From the NCBI RefSeq assembly GCF_003024675.1, contig NZ_PYLP01000015.1:1-58388 (forward strand): a stretch of 58,388 nt of DNA, read 5' to 3'. A program made the translations under genes and the position numbers. Position 1 is the stretch's first letter; each line of letters opens with the position of its first letter. This stretch comes from Faecalibacillus faecis. Its GTDB lineage: Bacteria > Bacillota_I > Bacilli_A > Erysipelotrichales > Coprobacillaceae. Below the pieces are notes generated by a model. That model saw only the letters and a program-made list of their open reading frames with translations. It had not been told where the DNA came from and did no database searches. Below are positions 25,549-33,745 of the stretch, piece by piece.

Positions 25549-25630
25549 TTCATTTATCCTCCGTATGTTAATTTCTTGGCAATATCCAAGCTATACGTTG
25601 AGTATTCGCATATCCTAGACACTGTTGCAT
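25549..25630 (-). promoter_or_regulatory. Structured rpsO leader, possible S15 autoregulatory element
   Basis: The roughly 80-base 5' UTR contains the hairpin CTTGG/CCAAG (25589-25574), enclosed by CGTAT/ATACG. The second arm ends next to the GGAGG ribosome site, so folding could hide it. S15 represses its own translation through varied leader structures in several phyla. Whether this is one is inferred from geometry only. Confidence 0.4.
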
Positions 25631-25634
25631 GACA

Positions 25635-25662
25635 ATTATAACAAAATCTTAAAAAATTTCAA
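25635..25662 (-). promoter_or_regulatory. Promoter of rpsO
   Basis: Minus-strand -35 TTGAAA (25662-25657), 16 bases, -10 TATAAT (25640-25635). The -35 overlaps the last codons of the upstream membrane-protein gene. Confidence 0.75.
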
Positions 25663-26672
25663 AGACTTTTTTTAATTATTTTTTTAATCTCTGTGAGATT
25701 TCTTTTTTGCTTTATATTATTAAAAATCAATAATACAAATGGTGCAACAATAAGTCCCCAAATACCAATTAATTTCATAAACAAATACATAGCAACAAAC
25801 ATGTAGAGAGCAGGTATTTTGATTTCTTTAGATAAAAGATGTGGTTCTAAAATATTTCTGATAAGTGCAATAACACCATAAAGAATTAATAGTTTTAATG
25901 AAAGAGATATTTGATTTAATAAAGCAAGAGTAATAATCCAAGGAAACATAATCATTTCAATTCCTAAAACTGGAAAAAAGTCAAAGAATGCAATAAAAAA
26001 GGAAAGATTTAATGCTTGTTTGATACCAATAATACAAAAGCCTAAAAAAAGCCCTATAAATGTGATAATAAATAAAATACTATATGTTTTTATAATGATA
26101 AAAAAAGTCTCTGTAAAAGAAGATATAAGCGTTGTATAAAGACTTTCTTCTTTTCTTTGAAAAAAAGGTTGATGAAATAAAAAAAGTAAAGTTAAAAAGA
26201 AATGAATAAAAAGACAAGCCATAAAATGAACCATATTCATCGCAAGTGATAATAAATAATGAATACTTGTTGAAAGTATATTTTGAATAATCGTTTGGAT
26301 TTGTTGGTAAAATTGTGTAAAAAAAGAAATGAGATATTGATGACTAAGAAGTTCTTGATAAAGGTTTTCAATAAAATCTGGTAGAAATGAAAGTGTTTTA
26401 ATAAAGAAAAGACATGAAAAGAAAACAAAAAGAAAGAAACAAATATATAAAAAGATAAAAATCATTATTGTCATGATTGTTGAAATTATTTTATTTTTGA
26501 CATGCAGTTTTTTTAAGATCAAATCAATACAAGGTCTTAATAAAATAGCAGTTAAATAACTTAAAACAACAATCAAACATTTCTTAAATAATAAATAAAG
26601 AATGATGCTTCCTAAGCAAAAAAAGATTCCATAATATAAAAAATTAATTAACCAACGTTTTTTCTTCTCCAT
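25659..26672 (-). CDS. AI-2E/YtvI-family transporter-like membrane protein
   Basis: 337 residues with about seven to eight hydrophobic segments in the AI-2E exporter (PerM/YtvI) layout. An N-terminal pair of helices is followed by a soluble loop and then GIKQALNLSFFIAFFDFFPVLG and the C-terminal LLSKEIKIPALYMF segment. Relatives are linked to sporulation (YtvI) or to export of small molecules, but the substrate is unproven. Position near the spoIIA cluster makes a YtvI-like role plausible. No Shine-Dalgarno is seen: TATAAT directly abuts ATG 26672. A paralogue is at 51531. Confidence 0.8.
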   Translation of the reverse strand: MEKKKRWLINFLYYGIFFCLGSIILYLLFKKCLIVVLSYLTAILLRPCIDLILKKLHVKNKIISTIMTIMIFIFLYICFFLFVFFSCLFFIKTLSFLPDFIENLYQELLSHQYLISFFTQFYQQIQTIIQNILSTSIHYLLSLAMNMVHFMACLFIHFFLTLLFLFHQPFFQRKEESLYTTLISSFTETFFIIIKTYSILFIITFIGLFLGFCIIGIKQALNLSFFIAFFDFFPVLGIEMIMFPWIITLALLNQISLSLKLLILYGVIALIRNILEPHLLSKEIKIPALYMFVAMYLFMKLIGIWGLIVAPFVLLIFNNIKQKRNLTEIKKIIKKSL

Positions 26673-26684
26673 ATTATAAAATAT

Positions 26685-26714
26685 AAAAAAAGAAGATGAT
26701 TATTCATCATCTTC
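26685..26714 (-). terminator. Terminator after the HprK/PEPCK-like gene
   Basis: GAAGATGAT/ATCATCTTC hairpin (26714-26692) followed by seven T residues on the minus strand. The stop codon is inside the loop. Confidence 0.85.
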
Positions 26715-28457
26715 TAATGTTTTTAATTCTTTTTCACCAGTAATATATTTTAAAATTTCTGCAGCGGCTTCTTTAGGACCATTATGTTCATTTCCTTTAA
26801 TTCCTAAACGTGTACGTAATTGACCCACTTTAACCCCTTGATCAAACATGCGTTGGAAATAATCTTGTAATAATGGCTCACATTGATCTTGTCTTTGTAC
26901 AGGACCAAATGGGTTAGCAAAATAACTTCCTACTAAACCATATTCAGTTGTTGTTCCTTTAGCCATACGATTACCAGCTCTAAAGACTTTAAGAGCATCA
27001 TCAACATTATCAAAGAAACTTAATGAGTCTCCTTTTTCTTCATAGTTGTTTGCATATAAGAACATATCAACATCATGTTTTGCGACAACATCTTTATATT
27101 CTGTAATTGGAATAACGATACGAGCATTGACTTTATCTGGATTCATAAAGACAGATCTATCTAATTCCTTGAAACTATATCCAGCATCTAAATCATCAAG
27201 TCTTACGAAAGCACCAATTTCTGTACCTGATGTTTTAACTGTACCTTTTTCGTCTAATGATAATATCCCCATGTCATCATAGACAGTAATTAAATCTCTA
27301 ATATAAGCTGCTCCATAAACTTTAATTTGTTCAATTGTTTCAGACTTACCAGCTCCACTATCACCCATAACAACGATATTTTTTGTTTCTCCACTTTGTA
27401 AAGTGATTTGAACCATTGCCCCATGAATTGGAAGTTGTTTTTTATTGATTTTTCTTACATTGTGTAATGTAAGCATCATTTTCTTCATATAACCGAAATA
27501 ATCAAATTCATCGTTTGCTGAAAGTAAAGCAACCATCATATCATTTTCATCATCTTGATAGAAATATTGATGTTTTTTACCATCTTCATAACCATAAACA
27601 TAGATCATATCTGGTTTTCTATTACGATATTCTTCTTCATTTGCTAATTGGAATAAGTTACATAAAGTAACCCCTTGTGCCATATAGGCAACATTGAAAT
27701 AAACATAGCATAACAAATCTCCAACTTTTGCTGGATAACAGAACCATTGTTCTGGATCAAATTTTAAATCTTCAATTGGGTTTTTCTTTGTTTCAGGGAA
27801 AACCCCATCTCTTTTATTACGTTTTGAATAAGTAATAAAAGGTGGATGAATAATAACCGATTCAATAAATGGAATATTGTCTAAGCAACGATATTCATAA
27901 GGTAAAAATGAACGCATGTTTGAAACGCGTAACCCTGCATTGACACCAGCAGTAATTTGACGTAAAACATTTTCTGCGTTTCCAATACATTTATTTTTAA
28001 TTGAACGATAAACTGATAAAACAAGCGCTTCAAAGTTTACTTGTGCATCAGCGAATTGAACGTTTTGATATCCCCCTCTTGATTCTTCGTTATAAACCAC
28101 ACTATAACGTTGTAAACGACGCCAGAATAAGTAAATATCTTCAATTACTTGTGTAAATTCATCCATATCTCTAAAATAAGGTGCAAATTTAGGATAAATT
28201 GAAGCTAATTCCTTTGGATCCATAACAAGTAATAATCTAAAAACCGTTCTTAAATCATCAACAATATCAATACTTTCTTTTTGAACTTCTCTCAAGTATT
28301 CATAAGCTGTTGTTTTCTTTCTTTTAATATCGTGTACGTATCCTTTAAGTACACGAGCGAAAGATTCACTTTCAATCAACTCACAACGTGATTGACAGTA
28401 TTCTTCTGAAAAGTTAAGAATTGCATTTCCTCTAATAATTTTAAATTTATATGACAT
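26700..28457 (-). CDS. Large HprK/PEP-carboxykinase-superfamily P-loop protein
   Basis: 585 residues from ATG 28457 (AAAGGAT six bases upstream; the frame runs to 28490 without a ribosome site). Residues 1-340 are a helix-rich region I cannot assign. The C-terminal part has a P-loop, VVMGDSGAGKSETIEQI near residue 365, preceded by LPIHGAMVQI and followed by IRDLITVYDDMG. This order (xHGxxV, GxSGxGKSE, DD) is that of HPr kinase/phosphorylase and, more distantly, ATP-PEP carboxykinase. The serine-protein kinase's own N-domain and a carboxykinase's substrate residues are not evident. Annotation pipelines may name it PEP carboxykinase. I would call it a nucleotide-binding protein of this superfamily with unknown substrate. 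Confidence 0.7.
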   Translation of the reverse strand: MSYKFKIIRGNAILNFSEEYCQSRCELIESESFARVLKGYVHDIKRKKTTAYEYLREVQKESIDIVDDLRTVFRLLLVMDPKELASIYPKFAPYFRDMDEFTQVIEDIYLFWRRLQRYSVVYNEESRGGYQNVQFADAQVNFEALVLSVYRSIKNKCIGNAENVLRQITAGVNAGLRVSNMRSFLPYEYRCLDNIPFIESVIIHPPFITYSKRNKRDGVFPETKKNPIEDLKFDPEQWFCYPAKVGDLLCYVYFNVAYMAQGVTLCNLFQLANEEEYRNRKPDMIYVYGYEDGKKHQYFYQDDENDMMVALLSANDEFDYFGYMKKMMLTLHNVRKINKKQLPIHGAMVQITLQSGETKNIVVMGDSGAGKSETIEQIKVYGAAYIRDLITVYDDMGILSLDEKGTVKTSGTEIGAFVRLDDLDAGYSFKELDRSVFMNPDKVNARIVIPITEYKDVVAKHDVDMFLYANNYEEKGDSLSFFDNVDDALKVFRAGNRMAKGTTTEYGLVGSYFANPFGPVQRQDQCEPLLQDYFQRMFDQGVKVGQLRTRLGIKGNEHNGPKEAAAEILKYITGEKELKTLEDDE

Positions 28458-28513
28458 TTTATCATCCTTTCCACCAATAAGATTCCCCACACATTTCCTT
28501 ATTGATTGACATT

Positions 28514-28541
28514 ATCTTACCATAAAATTTTTTACAAGCAA
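28514..28541 (-). promoter_or_regulatory. Promoter of the HprK/PEPCK-like gene
   Basis: Minus-strand -35 TTGCTT (28541-28536), 16 bases, -10 TAAGAT (28519-28514). Upstream to 28645 the DNA is A/T-rich with an AGCAAAAA/TTTTTGCT-like repeat and no gene. Confidence 0.5.
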
Positions 28542-28644
28542 AATAAAAACAGCAAAAATATTGCTTATTTTGTTAATTTTTTGCTTAAAATTATACAATT
28601 GATACTTATTTATTATATAGATATTTTATTATTACATATCTATA

Positions 28645-28673
28645 CAAAAAAAAAGACCCCTAAAAAGGAATCT
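28645..28673 (-). terminator. Terminator of the spoIIA-lepB transcript
   Basis: Hairpin AAGA-TCC/GGG-TCTT (28673-28652) with a nine-T run on the minus strand, just past the signal peptidase stop. Confidence 0.75.
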
Positions 28674-29166
28674 TAAAAAAGACTTTTCCAATGACATCAT
28701 CCTTAAAATCAAAATAACCTAACTTACGAGAATCAAGAGAATGATTACGATTGTCCCCCATCACGAACACTTTTCCTTTTGGAATATCGATTGAAAGATC
28801 TTCCGTATCCATCTTTTCTTTAATATAATTTTCTTTCAATTTTTTACCATTAATATAAACTTCATTATTAACAATATCTAAATGATCTCCACCAACAGCA
28901 ATCACTCTTTTAATAATCAAAGTATCTTCTAAACCATCATCATAATCCACAATAATAATATCATTTCTTTTCGGTTGTTGTCTTTTATAAAACACTTTAT
29001 CTATTAAAACAATATTATTTTGAAAATACGTATTTTCCATACTTGATCCATTTACTCTTGATACTTGTATAAATTGTAACAAAATAAAAGTCGCAATCAT
29101 CGTTAAAACAATGACTTTTACATATTCCAATAAAATTGATACTTCACTCTTTTTCTTTTCATCCAT
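28660..29166 (-). CDS. lepB: Signal peptidase I
   Basis: 168 residues, Gram-positive SipS/SipT size. It has a short cytoplasmic N-terminus and one membrane helix (VIVLTMIATFILLQFI). The catalytic Ser is in VNGSSMENT, and the general-base Lys is in DTLIIKRVIAVGGD; box E is FVMGDNRNHSLDSR. It cleaves Sec signal peptides on the outer face. AGGTGA precedes ATG 29166. It follows sigF by 27 bases with no terminator between, so it may be expressed in the sporulation operon as well as from another promoter. Confidence 0.95.
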   Translation of the reverse strand: MDEKKKSEVSILLEYVKVIVLTMIATFILLQFIQVSRVNGSSMENTYFQNNIVLIDKVFYKRQQPKRNDIIIVDYDDGLEDTLIIKRVIAVGGDHLDIVNNEVYINGKKLKENYIKEKMDTEDLSIDIPKGKVFVMGDNRNHSLDSRKLGYFDFKDDVIGKVFFKIPF

Positions 29167-29192
29167 AAAATCACCTGAATGAATTATATCAC

Positions 29193-29918
29193 TTAATCCT
29201 TTTCATTCAAATGATTTCTTAACTTTGTGATAATTTTCTTTTCCAATCGAGATACTTGTACTTGAGAAATATGAAGTCTTTGTGCAACTTTTTCTTGATT
29301 AAAATCAAGTTGATAACGTAAATAGAGAATAAGTCTTTCTTTTTCATCTAATTTATCTATTTCCATGCTTAAAGCTATCTTTTCAAACCACATAGCATGT
29401 CTCTTATCTTCGATTCTTTCTTCCATTGAAATTGTTGAACCATCTTTTTCATAGATTGGTTCTGATAAAGAGGTTGGATAATAAGAAGCATCAATAGCTT
29501 CAATAACATCCATAACATCCACCTCTAATTCATCTGCGATATCTTTAACAGTTGGTTCTTTTCCATAAAGAACCGTTAGTTTTTCTTTGGTTTTATTGAT
29601 TTTAATATTCAATTCTTTTAAAGAACGAGAAACCTTAATGGTTCCATCATCTCTAAAATACCGTTTAATTTCACCCATAATGATTGGCACAGCATAGGTA
29701 GAAAATTGTACACCATAATGAACATCAAAATTATTGATAGCTTTCATTAATCCAATACAACCAATTTGAAAAAGATCTTCTTTATCATAATAATTATTCT
29801 TAAAACGATGAACAATCGACCAAACTAAACCTAAATTATTTTTAACAATTAATTCCTTAGCTGTTTCATCCCCCTGTTGTGCTAATTGAATATTGTTTAA
29901 AACAGCTTCTTTATTCAT
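29193..29918 (-). CDS. sigF: Forespore sigma factor sigma-F (SpoIIAC)
   Basis: 241 residues. A sigma-70 group-3 factor: region 2 contains EDLFQIGCIGLMKAINNFD and FSTYAVPIIMGEIKRYFRD; region 4 ends with LHISQVQVSRLEKKI. It directs the first forespore-specific transcription in sporulation. The frame begins at a TTG at 29924. ATG 29918 overlaps the spoIIAB stop and is the likely coupled start. The gene order behind spoIIAA and spoIIAB identifies it as sigF rather than sigB or sigG. Confidence 0.95.
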   Translation of the reverse strand: MNKEAVLNNIQLAQQGDETAKELIVKNNLGLVWSIVHRFKNNYYDKEDLFQIGCIGLMKAINNFDVHYGVQFSTYAVPIIMGEIKRYFRDDGTIKVSRSLKELNIKINKTKEKLTVLYGKEPTVKDIADELEVDVMDVIEAIDASYYPTSLSEPIYEKDGSTISMEERIEDKRHAMWFEKIALSMEIDKLDEKERLILYLRYQLDFNQEKVAQRLHISQVQVSRLEKKIITKLRNHLNEKD

Positions 29919-30336
29919 GAACAATTCTTTTTTTCATTATGAGTTGAGTTCCTAATTCTAAAGAAGATTCGATTGTCGTTTCATCACATAATGCTTCAAT
30001 AATACTAAGTCCCATTCCAGCATGTTCTAATTCTTTTTTAGAAGTAAACATCGGTTGTCTTGCTTTTTCAATATCTTGAATACCTTGTCCTTTATCAATG
30101 ACATAGATTGTAAGCAAATCATCTTCGATATAAGCTTTAACTTTTACAAGACAACCTTTATCACCGTTATAACCATGAATGATGGCATTGGAAACAGCCT
30201 CTCCTACAATCGTTTTAATTTCTACAATTTCATCTACCGTAGGATTTAAACAAACTACAAAAGAGGCAATACATGTTCTTACAAAAGGTTCATTTTCTAA
30301 AGTTGCACTAAAAGAAAGCGCCATTTCATTGGTCAT
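29911..30336 (-). CDS. spoIIAB: Anti-sigma F factor / serine kinase SpoIIAB
   Basis: 141 residues, GHKL-type ATPase. The N box is EAVSNAIIHGYNG, G1 is DKGQGIQD and G2 is HAGMGLSIIE. It holds sigma-F inactive and phosphorylates SpoIIAA on Ser. GGAGG precedes ATG 30336, and the first four bases overlap the spoIIAA stop. Intact. Confidence 0.96.
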   Translation of the reverse strand: MTNEMALSFSATLENEPFVRTCIASFVVCLNPTVDEIVEIKTIVGEAVSNAIIHGYNGDKGCLVKVKAYIEDDLLTIYVIDKGQGIQDIEKARQPMFTSKKELEHAGMGLSIIEALCDETTIESSLELGTQLIMKKRIVHE

Positions 30337-30656
30337 CTTTGAACCTCCTTTAAATATTCTATAATTTCAAACAAACCACTTAATTCAAAAACCTTATAAG
30401 CTGTATTTGATAAACGACTTACCGCTAATTTTCTTCCTTCCTTGGATAGTTGTTGATATCTACCTAAAACAAGACCAACTCCGGCACTATCAATAAATGT
30501 TGTATGTTTAAAATCAAAAATAACATCATCCTCATTCATCGCTAAAATAACATTGAGCTTATTACGATACAAAGAAACATTAGAGCCATCTATTTCACCA
30601 TAAAAATAGACCACCAATGTTTCTTCTTTTATTTCATATTCCATTTTATTTTCCAT
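30333..30656 (-). CDS. spoIIAA: Anti-anti-sigma F factor SpoIIAA
   Basis: 107-residue STAS-domain protein. The phosphorylatable Ser is in the family motif FIDSAGVGLVLGRY near residue 58. In its unphosphorylated form it displaces sigma-F from SpoIIAB. AAGGAG precedes ATG 30656. First gene of the spoIIA unit, with a Spo0A-box-like site about 55 bases upstream. Confidence 0.96.
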   Translation of the reverse strand: MENKMEYEIKEETLVVYFYGEIDGSNVSLYRNKLNVILAMNEDDVIFDFKHTTFIDSAGVGLVLGRYQQLSKEGRKLAVSRLSNTAYKVFELSGLFEIIEYLKEVQR

Positions 30657-30709
30657 TTTTTCATCTCCTTAAAAGCATCTTATCTCATCTTAAAAATAAA
30701 AAAAATAGA

Positions 30710-30717
30710 TTCGACAA
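30710..30717 (-). promoter_or_regulatory. Spo0A box upstream of spoIIAA
   Basis: TTGTCGAA (30717-30710, minus strand) contains the exact 0A-box core TGTCGAA, about 54 bases upstream of spoIIAA. A TAAGAT -10-like element lies 27 bases downstream with no good -35, which fits an activated promoter. Spo0A or sigma-H control is known for spoIIA in other spore formers; here it is inferred. Confidence 0.6.
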
Positions 30718-30733
30718 AACTAGAACAAATCAC

Positions 30734-30769
30734 AAAAAAAGAGCCTAAATCAACGATTGATAGACTCTT
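30734..30769 (-). terminator. Terminator between dacF and spoIIAA
   Basis: Long hairpin AAGAG-CTA-TCAA / TTGA-TAG-CTCTT (30769-30739) followed by seven T residues on the minus strand. It overlaps the end of dacF and separates it from spoIIA. Confidence 0.8.
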
Positions 30770-31887
30770 AGTAATTTATCTAAAAAACTCATTTTTTTAA
30801 CATTTTTTTCACTATATAAAGGATAAGTTGCGACAGCTTTACCATTATTACATAAAATCAGTTTTCCAATACTTCTCTTTTGATCAATTGGTAATTGCAA
30901 AGAACCATAGACTATTTTCTTTTTAAGCTTTTTTTGATTTGTTTTTTCATAAAGATAATAAAGATTCTTATGACTTACTACATTGATCTTTTGTTCAACC
31001 ATATCTTTTACTTTAACAGTATCAATAATTTCTCCTTTATTATAAAGTTTAACTTGTTGATACTTGGAAAAACCAAAATTCAATAATCCCTTCATATCTT
31101 CATTCCGTGTTTGGGGCTTATCTTCATTCATGACAACACCAATTAATCTTAAATCCTTTTTCTTACACGTTGTGACAATACAATAACCCGCTTCTTTGGT
31201 AAAACCTGTTTTTAAACCATCCACTCCTGGATATTGTTTCAAAAGCTTATTGGTATTTACAAGCCAAAACTTTTGTTTTGTTTTTTCACGGACATAACTA
31301 TCATACAGAGATGTAACAGATAAGAGTTTTGTTCCACCGATTTGAAGCAGATAAGCTGCCATAGTTGAAAGATCTTTAGCACAGGTATAATGGTTGATAT
31401 CATGTAATCCTGTACAATTGGTAAAATGCGTATTTTTGAGTTTTAATGCTTTTGCTTTTTCATTCATCATAGAAACAAATTCTTCATGACTTCCCGCAAT
31501 ATTTTCAGCCACCACAACACAGGCATCATTCGCTGAAGCAATCGCAATACATTTAAAAAGTTCAAAAACACTCATTGTTTCATTTTCTTCAAGATAGACC
31601 TGACTTCCTCCCATGCTTGATGCATAAGCTGAACACGTTAAAACATCATCCCATTTCAAATTCTTTTCTTGAATTGCTTCAAATAATAAAATCATCGTCA
31701 TAATCTTTGTTGTTGAAGCCGGATAAAGTTTTTTGTTTGCATTTTTTTGATACAAAACTTGTTGGCTTTGAGCATCAATTAAAATTGCACTTTCTGCCCC
31801 ACTTGCAAGATTTGTTGCATGAACAACATTGATTTGACAAAAAAGCATCATGATCCCTATTAATAAACATAATCCTTTTTTTAACAT
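30745..31887 (-). CDS. dacF: D-alanyl-D-alanine carboxypeptidase (DacF-like)
   Basis: 380 residues from ATG 31887, six bases after GAGGTGG (the frame runs to 31902). A signal peptide (LCLLIGIMMLFCQINVVHA) leads to a class-A low-molecular-weight PBP. The catalytic SxxK is in PASTTKIMT, SxN in IASANDACV, and KTG in LKTGFTKEAG. It trims peptidoglycan stem peptides outside the membrane. The place ahead of spoIIAA matches Bacillus dacF, but here a strong terminator lies between them. Confidence 0.93.
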   Translation of the reverse strand: MLKKGLCLLIGIMMLFCQINVVHATNLASGAESAILIDAQSQQVLYQKNANKKLYPASTTKIMTMILLFEAIQEKNLKWDDVLTCSAYASSMGGSQVYLEENETMSVFELFKCIAIASANDACVVVAENIAGSHEEFVSMMNEKAKALKLKNTHFTNCTGLHDINHYTCAKDLSTMAAYLLQIGGTKLLSVTSLYDSYVREKTKQKFWLVNTNKLLKQYPGVDGLKTGFTKEAGYCIVTTCKKKDLRLIGVVMNEDKPQTRNEDMKGLLNFGFSKYQQVKLYNKGEIIDTVKVKDMVEQKINVVSHKNLYYLYEKTNQKKLKKKIVYGSLQLPIDQKRSIGKLILCNNGKAVATYPLYSEKNVKKMSFLDKLLRVYQSLI

Positions 31888-32005
31888 GTAAAACCACCTC
31901 ATGACATTGTATATTTTTTTGTCATTTTCTTGATAAAAACAAAAAAACTCATCATATAAAATTATAAAATAGTGTTCCTCATTGCATAGATTTATAACTT
32001 TTCAC

Positions 32006-32038
32006 AAAAAAAAGAAGTATCTTTTTACAGACACTTCC
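32006..32038 (-). terminator. Terminator of lctP
   Basis: GAAGT-TC/GA-ACTTC hairpin (32037-32014) with an eight-T run on the minus strand, about 20 bases after the permease stop. The stretch 31888-32005 to its left holds the dacF upstream region and no gene; I could not pick a convincing dacF promoter in it. Confidence 0.7.
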
Positions 32039-32057
32039 TAAATCATTTATTTTTAAT

Positions 32058-33623
32058 TTAAGCAATTCCGAAGATTGCCCATACGTATTGTCCAAAGAAA
32101 CATACGAGTGCGCTAACAATAATGAATAAAGCAGCGTATGGTAATACTTTTTTAAGTAATTCTCCATCTCTACCCGCTTCATCAACAGCGACTAATCCAA
32201 TAGCAATGCTTTGTGGTGCCATCATTTTACCAGTAGCAACACCTAAGCTGTTTGCGGCAACAAGCCAATATTTATTAGCACCAATACTTGCAGCAGTTGA
32301 CATTTGAACTGATCCAAATAAAGCACTTGAACTTGTACCTGATCCTGTAACGAATGTTCCTAAAGCTCCTAACATTGGGGCAAAGAATGGATAAACAGGT
32401 CCAAATACTGAAAATAAAGCGGCAACGGCAGCAATCATTCCTGAATATTGCATAACACGTGCTGTTGCTAAAATGAATAACATTGTAAGAATTGTAAACA
32501 TCATTTGTTTTAATGTTGCAATAAAGACAGCAAACATTTCTGATACTTTTGCTTTTTGGATAAATCCACCAACGATTGCACATAAAATAATTAAGACACC
32601 TGGTGTATTGATCCATGTAAATGTTGTCATACTTGCGTTTTTGTATGTAGAAATTTTTACACTTGTCGCAAATGATGATAACGCATCATGAATTGGTGAT
32701 ACTAAATTACTTGTAAGTAATAAAACAACAAAGATTAAAATAAATGGTGATAATGCCTGTAAAGTTTTTCCTACTTTTAAAGGACTTCCTTTTTTTACTT
32801 CTAAACGATATTCGTCAGGAATAGCGTCTGGATTTGTAAATTTCATACTAGCTAAAATTGTACATACTAATGAGATAACTGAAGCTGCAACCCCCGCAAG
32901 TTCAGCACCAACAAAATATGAAACAACCATTTCTGGAATTAAGAAAGATAATCCTGAAACTAAAACAACTGGTACAATGCCTTTAAAGGCAGAACCTTTT
33001 CCTTTTGTACTTTTTCCTAAAATATAAACCATCACAAATGGTGTTAAAATAATTAATACACTTAAAGCACAAGAAGTTGCGAAAGCGATTAAGTTATTTT
33101 CTAAACCTAAGTTTGTGGCAAGTGTTACGGTAGGAATAGCAATTGACCCATATGGTGTTGGTGTTGCATTGGCAACCAAACAAACAAGACAGGCAAGAAT
33201 TGGATCAAAATCTAAAACCCATAACATACTTGCTGGAATCGCAACTGCTGTACCAAATCCAGCCATTGCTTCCATAAATCCACCAAATGACCATCCGATT
33301 AATAAAACTAAGATACGTTTATCAGCGGTTACACTTGTAAGTAATTTTTTAATCATATCGATTGATCCTGTACGCAAAGATAAGTTATACGTAAAAACCG
33401 CTGCAACAATAACAATAACAATTGGCCACATTGCAAATGCAAAACCTTCTAAAATAGAAGTTAATGTATCTGACATAGAGAATCCAAAATATGTTAATGC
33501 TTCAACAGCAGCAATAATTAAGGCACCTAAAGCAGCCTTATATCCTGGCCATTTTAAACCACATAAAGCGATTACTAACCAGATAATAGGTAATAAACCT
33601 AAGATAAAATTAATAATTAGCAT
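32058..33623 (-). CDS. lctP: L-lactate permease family transporter
   Basis: 521 residues from ATG 33623, following GGGGG (the frame extends to 33644). LctP/LldP family with about 13 membrane helices. Signatures include WSFGGFMEAMAGFGTAVAIP, NATPTPYGSIAIP and, near the C-terminus, FVTGSGTSSSALFG and AANSLGVATGKMMAPQ. It moves lactate or glycolate with protons. It is divergent from an HPr-D-lactate dehydrogenase fusion with 137 bases between the two starts, so it may serve as exit or entry for the product. Confidence 0.95.
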   Translation of the reverse strand: MLIINFILGLLPIIWLVIALCGLKWPGYKAALGALIIAAVEALTYFGFSMSDTLTSILEGFAFAMWPIVIVIVAAVFTYNLSLRTGSIDMIKKLLTSVTADKRILVLLIGWSFGGFMEAMAGFGTAVAIPASMLWVLDFDPILACLVCLVANATPTPYGSIAIPTVTLATNLGLENNLIAFATSCALSVLIILTPFVMVYILGKSTKGKGSAFKGIVPVVLVSGLSFLIPEMVVSYFVGAELAGVAASVISLVCTILASMKFTNPDAIPDEYRLEVKKGSPLKVGKTLQALSPFILIFVVLLLTSNLVSPIHDALSSFATSVKISTYKNASMTTFTWINTPGVLIILCAIVGGFIQKAKVSEMFAVFIATLKQMMFTILTMLFILATARVMQYSGMIAAVAALFSVFGPVYPFFAPMLGALGTFVTGSGTSSSALFGSVQMSTAASIGANKYWLVAANSLGVATGKMMAPQSIAIGLVAVDEAGRDGELLKKVLPYAALFIIVSALVCFFGQYVWAIFGIA

Positions 33624-33639
33624 TATTTTTCCCCCTCTT

Positions 33640-33745
33640 GACAAACCTATTATAGTGATATTTTATAAAATTTCCATTACTTTTGTAATTTTTCTCAATT
33701 TCTTCTTTATTCTCATATTTTTTGTGCTAAAATGGTCTTGCAAAA
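33640..33745. promoter_or_regulatory. Divergent control region of lctP and the HPr-LDH fusion
   Basis: Toward lctP there is a -10 TATAAT (33654-33649, minus). Toward the fusion gene there is an extended -10, TGC then TAAAAT (33725-33733, plus), and GGAGG before ATG 33761. Between them lie two dyads: the palindrome ATTTTATAAAAT within GATATTTTATAAAATTTC (33657-33674), and ATTAC-TTTT-GTAAT (33676-33689). Either could be an operator acting on both genes. Confidence 0.55.

Noticed and set aside
30680-30720. A sigma-H promoter for spoIIAA
   Set aside because: A GAAT-like -10 is present, but no AGGA-type -35 lies at the right distance. I report only the Spo0A box.
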